Assembly (NCBI GenBank): GCA_934120315.1
Contig: CAKOTX010000008.1
Coordinates: 1-58,562 of the forward strand
Origin: an uncultured Clostridia bacterium
GTDB lineage: Bacteria > Bacillota > Clostridia > TANB77 > CAG-508
Reading direction: 5' to 3'
DNA length: 58,562 bases
The notes beneath the pieces were generated by a model. It made no database searches and had not been told where the DNA came from. It saw only the letters and a program-made list of their open reading frames with translations. Below are positions 25,347 through 32,874 of this stretch, in pieces. A program made the translations under genes and the position numbers. Numbering within the stretch: the first letter of the stretch is position 1; each line of letters starts with the position of its first letter.

Positions 25347-26675
25347 ATGGCAAAAAGTGATACACCAAAAGGTGTAAAATGCTCATTTTGTGGTAAAACA
25401 CAAGATAGCGTAAGAAAAATAGTTGCAGGTCCTGGTGTATATATTTGTAATGAATGTATAGGATTATGTAATGAAATAATCGAAAGCGAATATTGTGAAG
25501 AAGATGAAGACACATATACTTTAGCAGGATTAGATAAAATACCAAGTCCAAGAGAAATAAAAGATATTCTTGACCAATATGTTATAGGTCAAGATGAAGC
25601 AAAGAAAACATTATCAGTAGCTGTATATAATCATTATAAAAGAATAGCAAATGAAGAAGAGCTAGAATCTAAACATGAAAAACAAAGTGATGATGATGTA
25701 GAAATTCAAAAAAGTAACATATTATTACTTGGACCAACAGGATGTGGAAAAACATTATTAGCAAGTACATTAGCCAAAATTTTAAATGTACCATTTGCAA
25801 TAGCAGATGCTACAACACTTACAGAAGCCGGATATGTTGGAGAAGACGTAGAAAATATTCTTTTAAAACTAATTCAAGCAGCAGATGGAGATATAACAAA
25901 AGCAGAAAAAGGAATAATCTATATAGATGAAATAGACAAAATAACAAGAAAATCTGAAAATCCATCAATAACAAGAGATGTAAGTGGAGAAGGTGTACAA
26001 CAAGCATTATTAAAAATTGTTGAAGGAACAATTGCATCAGTACCACCACAAGGTGGTAGAAAACATCCACAACAAGAAATGTTACAAATAGACACATCAA
26101 ACATATTATTTATATGTGGTGGAGCATTTGAAGGTCTAGAAAATATAATAAAAGACAGAATTGGTAAAAAATCAATGGGATTTGGAGCAGATATACAAAG
26201 CAAAAAAGATATAGACAGATATAAAGTATTTGAACAAATCTTACCACAAGATTTATTAAAATTTGGGATGATACCAGAATTTATAGGAAGATTACCAATT
26301 ATAGCAACATTAAAAGAATTAAATAGAGAAGCATTAATAAAAATAACGACAGAACCTAAAAATGCTTTAGTAAAACAATACAAAAAACTATTAAAAATGG
26401 ATGATGTAGAATTAGAATTTGAACAAGAAGCATTAGAAGCAATTGTTGATAAAGCAATTGAAAGAAAAACAGGAGCTAGAGGTTTACGTTCTATTATAGA
26501 AGAAATTATGAGAGATATTATGTTTGATATTCCATCAAATGAAAAAATAGAAAAATGTATTATAACTAAAGATACTGTTTTAAATAATGCAGGACCAAGA
26601 ATAATTGAAAATCCTAATAAAGTAAAAAAAGTAAGAAGTGAAAGAATAGCTGTTGAACAAAAAGAAACAGCATAA
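25347..26675 (+). CDS. clpX: ATP-dependent Clp protease ATP-binding subunit ClpX
   Basis: AAA+ unfoldase that feeds substrates to ClpP. 442 aa. The N-terminal zinc finger is CSFCGKTQ...CNECIGLC (four Cys). Walker A is LLGPTGCGKTLLA; the pore loop GYVGEDVE, Walker B GIIYIDEIDK, second pore loop RDVSGEGVQQALLK and the sensor EFIGRLP are all present. The ClpP-docking loop reads MGF (SMGFGADIQ). Start has AAAGGAG nine bases upstream. A second, zinc-finger-less ClpX-like gene lies at 36424. Confidence 0.97.
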   Translation: MAKSDTPKGVKCSFCGKTQDSVRKIVAGPGVYICNECIGLCNEIIESEYCEEDEDTYTLAGLDKIPSPREIKDILDQYVIGQDEAKKTLSVAVYNHYKRIANEEELESKHEKQSDDDVEIQKSNILLLGPTGCGKTLLASTLAKILNVPFAIADATTLTEAGYVGEDVENILLKLIQAADGDITKAEKGIIYIDEIDKITRKSENPSITRDVSGEGVQQALLKIVEGTIASVPPQGGRKHPQQEMLQIDTSNILFICGGAFEGLENIIKDRIGKKSMGFGADIQSKKDIDRYKVFEQILPQDLLKFGMIPEFIGRLPIIATLKELNREALIKITTEPKNALVKQYKKLLKMDDVELEFEQEALEAIVDKAIERKTGARGLRSIIEEIMRDIMFDIPSNEKIEKCIITKDTVLNNAGPRIIENPNKVKKVRSERIAVEQKETA

Positions 26676-26680
26676 AATAA

Positions 26681-26717
26681 GCTCTATGTGTTTATTCACA
26701 TAGAGCTTTAATATTTT
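26681..26717 (+). terminator. clpX terminator
   Basis: GCTCTATGTG (26681-26690) and CACATAGAGC (26697-26706) make a perfect ten-pair stem, followed by a T-rich stretch. Confidence 0.85.
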
Positions 26718-26723
26718 TAATAA

Positions 26724-26813
26724 CTATTTGTTGTTATTTTTTTGATTGTTGTTATTGTTATTTTCGTTATTTCTATTATTATTTTTGTTTTGTTTATTAT
26801 TTTTTTCTGACAT
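26724..26813 (-). CDS. Asn-rich 29-residue microprotein, possibly a small spore protein
   Basis: Minus-strand ORF with a clean ribosome binding site: GGAGG (26827-26823), nine bases, ATG (26813-26811), 29 codons, TAG. The peptide begins MSEKNNKQNK and continues with runs of Asn broken by Lys, Arg, Gln and Glu, so it is hydrophilic and disordered. Upstream on the minus strand, GCATA (26873-26869) and a GGGTAAAATA block (26854-26845) about 14-15 bases apart resemble forespore sigma-F/sigma-G promoters. That suggests a small spore-core protein, but the family is not recognised. It converges on clpX. Confidence 0.5.
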   Translation of the reverse strand: MSEKNNKQNKNNNRNNENNNNNNQKNNNK

Positions 26814-26842
26814 AGAAGAACACCTCCATTTCAATTATCGAA

Positions 26843-26873
26843 AATATTTTACCCAATGAGTAAAGAAATATGC
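26843..26873 (-). promoter_or_regulatory. Possible forespore (sigma-F/G type) promoter
   Basis: GCATA at 26873-26869 and GGGTAAAATA near 26854-26845 on the minus strand, close to the GywTA-N15-GG..A.A pattern described for B. subtilis sigma-F. The match is partial. Confidence 0.35.
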
Positions 26874-26938
26874 AAAAATATTGTAAAATATCATTGAAAG
26901 TTATATAATATATGAAGTTTATTGAAAGGAAAAAATAA

Positions 26939-27625
26939 ATGGAAAATATAGTAATAGGAATAGAAGGAACAGTTGGAGCAGGGAAAACATCAATATGTAG
27001 AGAATTATTAAATGAAATTGATAATTCAATAATATTGCATGGTGGAGAAATATATAGAGCAATTGTATATGGAATGATGCAAGAAAAGCCAGATATGGAA
27101 AATTTGCAAAATCTTGATTCATTTGAAATAATGAAAAAATTAGGAATAGAAGTAAGATTAGAAGATAGAGAAACTGTAATTTATATGAATGGAAAAAAGC
27201 TTGATGAAAAAGATTTACAATCTAAAAAAGCATCAATGGCAGTATCAAAAGTTAGCAATGTTGCTAAAAATGAACAACTTTATGAATTTGGAAAAAATTT
27301 AATAGATGAATACAGAAAAAATTATAATATAATATTATCTTCAAGAGATATAATAAAAATGTATCCAGGTGTTACAAAACACTTTTTTATAGATGCATCA
27401 ATAGAAGAAAGAACAAATAGAAAATATATGCAATATAATAAAGAAATACCAAAAGAGCAGATAAAAGAAATGATTTTAGCAAGAGATAAATTGCAAGAAA
27501 AATCAGGATATTATAAAATATATCCTCAAACGCAAATAATAGATGTAACAGAATGTAAAAGTGCAAGAGAATCAGCTCAAAAGGTATTGGAGAAGATGAA
27601 GGAGGCTGTTGTTAATGGAATATAA
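26939..27625 (+). CDS. Cytidylate-kinase-like nucleoside monophosphate kinase
   Basis: 228 aa P-loop kinase related to (d)CMP kinase. Seen: GIEGTVGAGKTSICREL (P-loop, residues 10-17), GGEIYRAIVYG where CMP kinases have G-x-x-YRA, SSRDIIKMYPGVTKHFFIDAS matching the RDI...F-x-AS block, and ERTNRKYMQ matching the lid region. It differs from housekeeping Cmk in several of these, so substrate is less certain. Overlaps murD by 11 bases, so the two are translationally coupled. Another kinase of the same group, fused to a ParB-like domain, is at 32875. Confidence 0.72.
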   Translation: MENIVIGIEGTVGAGKTSICRELLNEIDNSIILHGGEIYRAIVYGMMQEKPDMENLQNLDSFEIMKKLGIEVRLEDRETVIYMNGKKLDEKDLQSKKASMAVSKVSNVAKNEQLYEFGKNLIDEYRKNYNIILSSRDIIKMYPGVTKHFFIDASIEERTNRKYMQYNKEIPKEQIKEMILARDKLQEKSGYYKIYPQTQIIDVTECKSARESAQKVLEKMKEAVVNGI

Positions 27626-29021
27626 AAATAAAAAATTAGAAGAATTTGAAAGAAAGTTAAAAACAGAAAAAGTAGCAATTATAGGACTTGGAGTAAGTAA
27701 TAGTCCGTTGATAGATTACTTACATGATAAACAAGCTGATGTAACAGTATTTGATGACAGAGAAGCAGAAAAATTAGATGAAAATATCTTTAAAAAAGTA
27801 AAAGAGTATGGATTTAAATATTATTTAGGAAAAGGAAATTTAGAAAATTTAAAAGGATTTGATTTAATATTTAGATCACCAATTTGTATGCCTACAAAAC
27901 CAGAATTAGCTGCTGAAAAAGAAAGAGGAGCAGTAGTTACAACAGAAATAGAACAATTAATGAAAATGGCACCATGTAAAGTAATAGGAATTACAGGAAG
28001 TGATGGAAAAACTACTACAACTACATTAACATATGACATTTTAAAAGATTCAGGTTACACAGTACATTTAGGTGGAAACATAGGAATACCATTATTTACA
28101 AAATTAAATGAAATGAAACCAGAAGATATAATTGTTTTGGAATTAAGCAGTTTTCAATTGATGGAAATGAAAATAAGTCCTGATATAGCAGCAATTACAA
28201 ATATAACGCCAAATCATTTAAATGTACATAAAGATTACCAAGAATACATAGATGCAAAGAAAAATATATTTAGAAATCAAAAAGCTGATGGAATATTGGT
28301 ATTAAATGCAGATAATGAACTTACAAATGCATGCAAAGATGAGGCAAATGGAAAAGTTATATTATTTAGTAGTAAGCAAAAACTTGAAAATGGATTTATA
28401 GTAGATGAAGATGGAATAATAAAAGAATGTGAAGATGGCATAAGAAGACATATTGTAGATACTAAAGATTTAAAATTAAAAGGAATGCATAATTTCCAAA
28501 ATGTGTGCACAGCATTAGCATTAACTAAAGGATTAGTTGATATAGAAGATGCAGTAAAAACAATAAAAGAATTTTCAGGAGTACATCATAGACTAGAATT
28601 AGTTCGTGTATTAAATGGAGTAGAATGGTATAACGATTCAGCAAGTACTAGTCCAACAAGAGGAATATCTGCATTAAATGCATTTAAAGATAAAGAAATT
28701 GTTTTAATAGCAGGAGGAGCAGACAAAAATTTGGATTATACACCAATAGGAAAGCCTATTGTAGATGGAGTAAGTAGTCTAATATTAATTGGGCAAACAG
28801 CTACTAAAATTTATGATGCAGTAAAAAAAGAGTTAGAAGCTCAAAATAAGCAATTAGACATTCATTGGTGTGATACATTTGACCAAAGTTTGGAAACTGC
28901 AAAAAGAATAGCTAAACCAGGTCAAGTAGTGTTATTTTCACCAGCAAGCACAAGTTTTGATATGTTTAAAGATATGTATGATAGAGGAGATCAATTTAGA
29001 GATAAAGTAACACGTTTTTAG
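27615..29021 (+). CDS. murD: UDP-N-acetylmuramoylalanine--D-glutamate ligase
   Basis: Adds D-Glu to UDP-MurNAc-L-Ala in the cytoplasmic part of peptidoglycan synthesis. About 468 aa. N-terminal domain VAIIGLGVSNSPLIDYL, ATP-binding VIGITGSDGKTTTTTL, NIGIPLFTKL, ELSSFQLMEM, NITPNHLNVHKDYQEYIDAK, GVHHRLELVR, YNDSASTSPTRGISAL, and LFSPASTSFDMFKDMYDRGDQF. The ATG at 27615 is chosen because GGAGG lies nine bases upstream, inside the end of the preceding kinase gene. Confidence 0.95.
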   Translation: MEYKNKKLEEFERKLKTEKVAIIGLGVSNSPLIDYLHDKQADVTVFDDREAEKLDENIFKKVKEYGFKYYLGKGNLENLKGFDLIFRSPICMPTKPELAAEKERGAVVTTEIEQLMKMAPCKVIGITGSDGKTTTTTLTYDILKDSGYTVHLGGNIGIPLFTKLNEMKPEDIIVLELSSFQLMEMKISPDIAAITNITPNHLNVHKDYQEYIDAKKNIFRNQKADGILVLNADNELTNACKDEANGKVILFSSKQKLENGFIVDEDGIIKECEDGIRRHIVDTKDLKLKGMHNFQNVCTALALTKGLVDIEDAVKTIKEFSGVHHRLELVRVLNGVEWYNDSASTSPTRGISALNAFKDKEIVLIAGGADKNLDYTPIGKPIVDGVSSLILIGQTATKIYDAVKKELEAQNKQLDIHWCDTFDQSLETAKRIAKPGQVVLFSPASTSFDMFKDMYDRGDQFRDKVTRF

Positions 29022-29040
29022 TACAAAATTCATATAATGT
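29007..29040 (+). promoter_or_regulatory. Sporulation-type promoter of the Pro-rich gene
   Basis: GTAACACG, then TTTTTA, then CATATAATG. Nearly the same string (GTAACACC...CATATTATG) precedes cotJA on the other strand at 47399-47370. The -10 resembles sigma-E/sigma-K elements (CATA...). It overlaps the end of murD. Confidence 0.5.
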
Positions 29041-29086
29041 ATTATGATTTTAGAAGTAGTAATACTTCAAGAAAGGAAGATGTTAA

Positions 29087-29725
29087 ATGAATGATACATT
29101 ATATGAAGAATATATGAGAAGTGTATTAGGATATCAACCTATGAATAATTATCAGAATACATATTATAATAGTTATGATAATTACGAACCAGTTCAAACA
29201 CCAATGTCAATGCCTATGACTGCAATGAGCAATATGCAAATTAGAGAATTAGAAAAATGTTATCCAGAAATTTATAACATTATATATCCTATGATACAAA
29301 AAGCTTGCTCAGAAAATAGAGGAGAAGTGACAAGAGAATTAGTAGATAAAATGACTGAAGAAATTTATTTGGCGGTTGAAGACAGAGAGCTAGAACAAAA
29401 TAGAACTTCAGAAAAAGTAGATGATAAAACAGTACGAACATCAAACATTAAAGATGATAGAACTTGTGAAAATAGACAAAGAAATACAGGATTAAATGAT
29501 TTGATTAGAATTTTGCTTTTAAGAGAATTGATTGGTAGACCAGGCTTTCCTGGATTTAGACCACCAAGGCCTCCACCACCACCTCCTCCAAGACCACCAC
29601 GTCCACCTATGAGACCTCCAATGGGACCTGGTCCTAGACCACCAAGACCAAGGGGAGATATAAGTGAATATAATAGACAATATTTTGATAGATTTGATGA
29701 TAGTTGTGAATTATTTGAATATTAA
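29087..29725 (+). CDS. Proline-rich protein, probably spore-associated
   Basis: 212 aa, function not known. The N-terminus is rich in Tyr, Asn and Met (YYNSYDNYEP, MSMPMTAMSNMQ). A structured middle follows, ELEKCYPEIYNIIYPMIQKAC and VTRELVDKMTEEIYLAVEDRE. After a linker comes LNDLIRILLLRELIG and a dense Pro/Arg block (about 150-195, with one run of seven Pro), ending in an acidic/aromatic tail. GAAAGGAAG precedes the ATG. The promoter is like that of cotJ, so I infer mother-cell sporulation expression and a coat role. No signal peptide. Confidence 0.7.
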   Translation: MNDTLYEEYMRSVLGYQPMNNYQNTYYNSYDNYEPVQTPMSMPMTAMSNMQIRELEKCYPEIYNIIYPMIQKACSENRGEVTRELVDKMTEEIYLAVEDRELEQNRTSEKVDDKTVRTSNIKDDRTCENRQRNTGLNDLIRILLLRELIGRPGFPGFRPPRPPPPPPPRPPRPPMRPPMGPGPRPPRPRGDISEYNRQYFDRFDDSCELFEY

Positions 29726-29730
29726 TATTG

Positions 29731-29759
29731 TTGCAAATTTCGACAAAATGTGATATAAA
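29731..29759 (+). promoter_or_regulatory. Promoter of the DUF84 gene
   Basis: TTGCAA (29731-29736), 17 nt, TATAAA (29754-29759). Confidence 0.6.
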
Positions 29760-29802
29760 TGAAAACGTAAAATATTTTTGCATAATTGAAAGGAGTAGCA
29801 AT

Positions 29803-30309
29803 ATGACAATTGTCAAGGTTGCAACGAAAAATATCATCAAAATAAAGCCGATTGATGAAGGGTTTGAAAAATATTTTGGAAATGTTTTGTGTGATGGATA
29901 TGACGTAAAATCAGAAGTTCCAGCGCAGCCGATAAATGAAGAAGTATTTCAAGGTGCAGAAAACCGGATTGAAAAATTAAAACAAATTGTAAAAAAAGGA
30001 GAATATGATTACCTTGTTGGATGTGAAGATGGCTTAATTAATTTGTGTGGAAAATGGTTTGGAGTTCAAGTTATAACTATTGAAACACAAAGTGGCAAAA
30101 GGAGTACAGGAATAAGCCAGGGATATCCTATTCCAGAAGAATATGTTCGAAAAATTGTTAATAGTAGTGTAGATGATGTTGTTGACGATTTGGTTGAAGA
30201 TAAGGGAGGAATAAAGTATCTTACTAAAAATGAAGTTACAAAAGTAGATTTAGTGAAAAATGCAACAATGATGGCTTTGACAAGAATTTTGAATAATGAT
30301 ATTTGGTGA
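29803..30309 (+). CDS. DUF84 family inosine/xanthosine triphosphatase-like protein
   Basis: 168 aa. The DUF84/YjjX family hydrolyses non-canonical nucleotides such as ITP and XTP. Matching segments: IVKVATKNIIKIKPIDEGF, the G-YDVKSEVPAQP motif, GAENRIEKLKQI, DYLVGCEDGLINL and STGISQGYPIPEEYVRKI. The C-terminal part has acidic residues (VDDVVDDLVEDKGG). The start at 29803 is set by AAAGGAG seven bases upstream; the earlier in-frame ATG at 29728 has none. Single-gene unit, convergent with the kinase at 30358. It uses more G/C-ending codons than murD. Confidence 0.82.
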   Translation: MTIVKVATKNIIKIKPIDEGFEKYFGNVLCDGYDVKSEVPAQPINEEVFQGAENRIEKLKQIVKKGEYDYLVGCEDGLINLCGKWFGVQVITIETQSGKRSTGISQGYPIPEEYVRKIVNSSVDDVVDDLVEDKGGIKYLTKNEVTKVDLVKNATMMALTRILNNDIW

Positions 30310-30312
30310 AAA

Positions 30313-30352
30313 AGAGAATGGCATTTCCGTATACGAAAATGCCATTCTCTTC
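30313..30352. terminator. Bidirectional terminator between the DUF84 and dTMP-kinase-like genes
   Basis: AGAGAATGGCATTT (30313-30326) and AAATGCCATTCTCT (30337-30350): 14 perfect pairs. T-rich ends on both strands. Confidence 0.85.
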
Positions 30353-30357
30353 TTAAT

Positions 30358-31005
30358 TTAATTGCTAAGGAGGCCCGAACCTTCGAGCTTTTGAAGTGCC
30401 CATTTATATACTTCTTCAATGGACATCTGTGTTGTATCAACATAATAGTTGATACAATTGTTGAAGTGAGCGAGGTCCGGATTGTTTCCGGAGTTTACCT
30501 CTGCAAAGGCCTTGCTGGTCTCGCGCGCCTGCTTATCAATGTAAGCGGGATATTCGAACTTGTCAGCGTCAGGATCATTGCGGATGCGTGCATAGGACAC
30601 GCTGGGCTCACATACCATGTGAATCATGATGTCACACTTGGGAAGTGTATCAATCTGATTCAATTCAGCAATCCAAGAATAAGAAAAACCTTGAACTGCG
30701 CCGTGGACAAAGCTATCCAGGAAACCGCGCTGGGTGATAATTACATCGTATTCGCCAGATTCCAACATTTCTTTCAGCTCAGTGCCAAAAAGACGGTTAT
30801 CAAGAGCAAAAAGCAGGCGATCGGTGTACTTATCCTTGGATTTATTCAACAAGTCTTTTACCAGATAGCGGTCATGCGGGAAACGGTCCCGTTTTACGCT
30901 AAGGTTTTTTTCTTCAGAAAGCCACTTAGTCAAGTTTTCAACAAGACTAGTTTTTCCCGAACCATCAAGACCAGTTACGACAATCCAAATGGGCTTCTTT
31001 TTCAT
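30358..31005 (-). CDS. Thymidylate kinase-like / deoxynucleotide kinase family protein
   Basis: 215 aa P-loop kinase, IVVTGLDGSGKTSLVENLTKWL (P-loop 12-20 region), DRFPHDRYLVKDLL where dTMP kinases have the F-P motif, DVIITQRGFLDSFVHGAVQG (base/phosphate-binding DR motif region) and a C-terminal helical part. It is not a close copy of housekeeping Tmk and could act on another nucleotide. AGGAGGT-like TCGGAGGTAA precedes the ATG. G+C content is visibly higher than in the flanking genes, with CGC, GCG and CTG codons, which suggests acquisition from another source. It has its own promoter. Confidence 0.72.
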   Translation of the reverse strand: MKKKPIWIVVTGLDGSGKTSLVENLTKWLSEEKNLSVKRDRFPHDRYLVKDLLNKSKDKYTDRLLFALDNRLFGTELKEMLESGEYDVIITQRGFLDSFVHGAVQGFSYSWIAELNQIDTLPKCDIMIHMVCEPSVSYARIRNDPDADKFEYPAYIDKQARETSKAFAEVNSGNNPDLAHFNNCINYYVDTTQMSIEEVYKWALQKLEGSGLLSN

Positions 31006-31073
31006 AATGCTTACCTCCGATGTTTTGCGTTGCCTATATAGCTAGAGCAACAAATTTATATAATAATATATTT

Positions 31074-31102
31074 ATTATATAATAAATTTCCTATTATGTC
31101 AA
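31074..31102 (-). promoter_or_regulatory. Promoter of the dTMP-kinase-like gene
   Basis: Minus strand: TTGACA (31102-31097), 17 nt, TATAAT (31079-31074), an exact consensus. It sits at the 3' edge of the PHP gene. Confidence 0.8.
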
Positions 31103-31105
31103 ATA

Positions 31106-31990
31106 TTATATAAAAAATTTCACTTTATTTTTCCAAGGTGTAATAATTTCATTTGGAATTTTTAAATTTCCATATCCTGTTCCAATATCAACGTCTGGTT
31201 TGATTTTTCCATGGAAATCACTTCCACCAGAAATGAATAAATTTCTTTCGTTACAAAGTTTTAATAATTTTTCGTGTTGTTCTTCTGTGAATGTTGTATA
31301 ATAACATTCAATTCCATCAATTTGGAAATTTTGCAATATATAATCTAAAATAGGTTCGGCATTTTTCTTATATTCAAAAATATGAGGAATAAATACTAAT
31401 CCACCTGCCTCACGAACTAAATTGCTAGCAGTATTAAAATCTGGTACAAAATCATCCATTTCTACATATAATGGAGTTTTTGGGTCAGACATATATTGTC
31501 TATAAAAAATTTTGCTAGAATTCCATGCTTCCTCTGATAAAAGTTTTTTGTTTTCTTCATGTTTAGTAATTTCATTATGGAAAAATACAGAAGCAAACAT
31601 TTCAGGATTATAATTATCAAGGCAATTTTTATCAAGATAAATTCCAGCTTTTAAGCATTTGTCGTATAATCTTTTAATTTCAATTTTATTTCTTTCAGTA
31701 GCAGGAATATAAACATTTTTTACAAGTTCATTCATTTTCTTGTAATCAATTCCATATCCTAATATTTCTATTGGAATATTTAAAGCTTTAGTATTAAGCT
31801 CAATTCCTGGAATAATGTGGCCTTTAAAAAGTGATGGAATATCAGTTTTTTCTAACTCTTTATAAACTAGTGCAGTGTTGTGATCTGTAATTGAAATAAC
31901 ATCTAAATTTTTTTCTTGGCATTTTTTTAAAACTGTACTACAACTTTCAGTGCCATCTGAATAAGTTGTATGCATATGTAAATCAATCAT
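31106..31990 (-). CDS. PHP-domain metal-dependent phosphoesterase
   Basis: 294 aa. PHP phosphoesterases act on nucleotides or sugar phosphates (RNase AM/TrpH-like members are known). Metal-ligand motifs: MIDLHMHTTYSDGTE (HxH), ISITDHNTALVY, GIELNT, FIPHIFEY and GGSDFHGKIKPD. The start at 31990 is placed by AAAGGAG ten bases upstream and by the typical MIDLHMHT opening; an earlier in-frame ATG adds ten non-conserved residues. Divergent from the MBL-fold gene at 32078. The substrate is not clear; order of motifs fits the TrpH-like group. Confidence 0.85.
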   Translation of the reverse strand: MIDLHMHTTYSDGTESCSTVLKKCQEKNLDVISITDHNTALVYKELEKTDIPSLFKGHIIPGIELNTKALNIPIEILGYGIDYKKMNELVKNVYIPATERNKIEIKRLYDKCLKAGIYLDKNCLDNYNPEMFASVFFHNEITKHEENKKLLSEEAWNSSKIFYRQYMSDPKTPLYVEMDDFVPDFNTASNLVREAGGLVFIPHIFEYKKNAEPILDYILQNFQIDGIECYYTTFTEEQHEKLLKLCNERNLFISGGSDFHGKIKPDVDIGTGYGNLKIPNEIITPWKNKVKFFI

Positions 31991-32010
31991 AATAAATCTC
32001 CTTTGCCAAC

Positions 32011-32039
32011 ATAATATCACTTATTTGTTGATAAGTAAA
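32011..32039 (-). promoter_or_regulatory. Promoter of the PHP gene
   Basis: Minus strand: TTTACT (32039-32034), 17 nt, TATTAT (32016-32011). It overlaps the divergent promoter at 32028-32056. Confidence 0.55.
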
Positions 32040-32056
32040 GAAAAATATATTATAAT
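32028..32056 (+). promoter_or_regulatory. Promoter of the MBL-fold gene
   Basis: TTGATA (32028-32033), 17 nt, TATAAT (32051-32056). The overlap with the PHP promoter means the two may compete. Confidence 0.65.
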
Positions 32057-32077
32057 AGCAGTGAATGGAGGAAGAAT

Positions 32078-32731
32078 ATGGAAAGTTCAATTTTGAAATT
32101 TTTAGGAAGTGACTCTGGTTTTGGAGCCAACAATAATTCTGCATATATAGAAGAAAAAGAGAAATTAACAATAATTGATTGTGGATTTACAGTATTTACA
32201 CAAATAAAGAAAAAATTTGATTTAAATAAATATAAAGAGATAAATGTAATAATAACTCATTTGCATAATGACCATGCTGGTTCACTAAGTCAATTAATAT
32301 TATATTCATATTTTGTATTTAATAAAAGAGTAAATGTTATCAGCATGTGTTCTAAAATTAAAGAATATCTTGATATAACAGGAACTCCAGAAGATGCATA
32401 TACATTATATAATGAATTTGAAAATGTAGAATTTATTAGGACAGAACATACTGAATATCTTGATTCATATGGTTTTAAACTATGCGTAAATGGCAAAAAG
32501 ATTGTTTATACAGGAGATACAAATACACTTGAACCATTTATGAAATACATAAATGATATTGATGAAGTTTATGTTGATGTATCAAGATATGGTGGAGCAC
32601 ATTTAAAAATAGATGATGCGGTGGAAAAATTAAGAGAGATTAAAAAGAAAAATATTAAGATATATTTAATGCATATAGATGATAGAAAATATATTGCAGA
32701 AAAAATAAATAATGAATTTTATTTTGCATAA
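32078..32731 (+). CDS. Metallo-beta-lactamase-fold hydrolase
   Basis: 217 aa. The zinc-binding signature is THLHNDHAGS (HxHxDH), preceded by LTIIDCGF and followed by VYTGDTNT and, late in the protein, LMHIDD (last His). The length and the layout fit small RNase Z-like or cyclic-nucleotide-phosphodiesterase-like MBL proteins, but the substrate cannot be read. GGAGGAAG precedes the ATG. Probably a single gene, since a terminator follows. Confidence 0.82.
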   Translation: MESSILKFLGSDSGFGANNNSAYIEEKEKLTIIDCGFTVFTQIKKKFDLNKYKEINVIITHLHNDHAGSLSQLILYSYFVFNKRVNVISMCSKIKEYLDITGTPEDAYTLYNEFENVEFIRTEHTEYLDSYGFKLCVNGKKIVYTGDTNTLEPFMKYINDIDEVYVDVSRYGGAHLKIDDAVEKLREIKKKNIKIYLMHIDDRKYIAEKINNEFYFA

Positions 32732-32734
32732 AAC

Positions 32735-32770
32735 AAAAAAGAATTATTCTGAAAGTGAATAATCTTTTTT
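32735..32770 (+). terminator. Terminator of the MBL-fold gene
   Basis: An AAAAAAGA-ATTATTC arm and a GAATAATCTTTTTT arm pair with one bulged A. The next terminator (33984) uses almost the same stem. Confidence 0.75.
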
Positions 32771-32808
32771 AATCACCAGCAAAGATAACATAAAAAGTAT
32801 ACAAAAAC

Positions 32809-32837
32809 TTGCAAAATCCGGAAAAATATGGTAAAAT
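32809..32837 (+). promoter_or_regulatory. Promoter of the kinase/ParB-like fusion gene
   Basis: TTGCAA (32809-32814), 17 nt, TAAAAT (32832-32837). Confidence 0.6.
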
Positions 32838-32874
32838 AAAAATGTATGAATTTTCTAATAAAGGAGAAAATATA

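Noticed and set aside
30391..31041. 216-codon plus-strand frame over the dTMP-kinase-like gene
   Set aside because: Opposite-strand shadow. The minus-strand product has a clear P-loop and a ribosome binding site.
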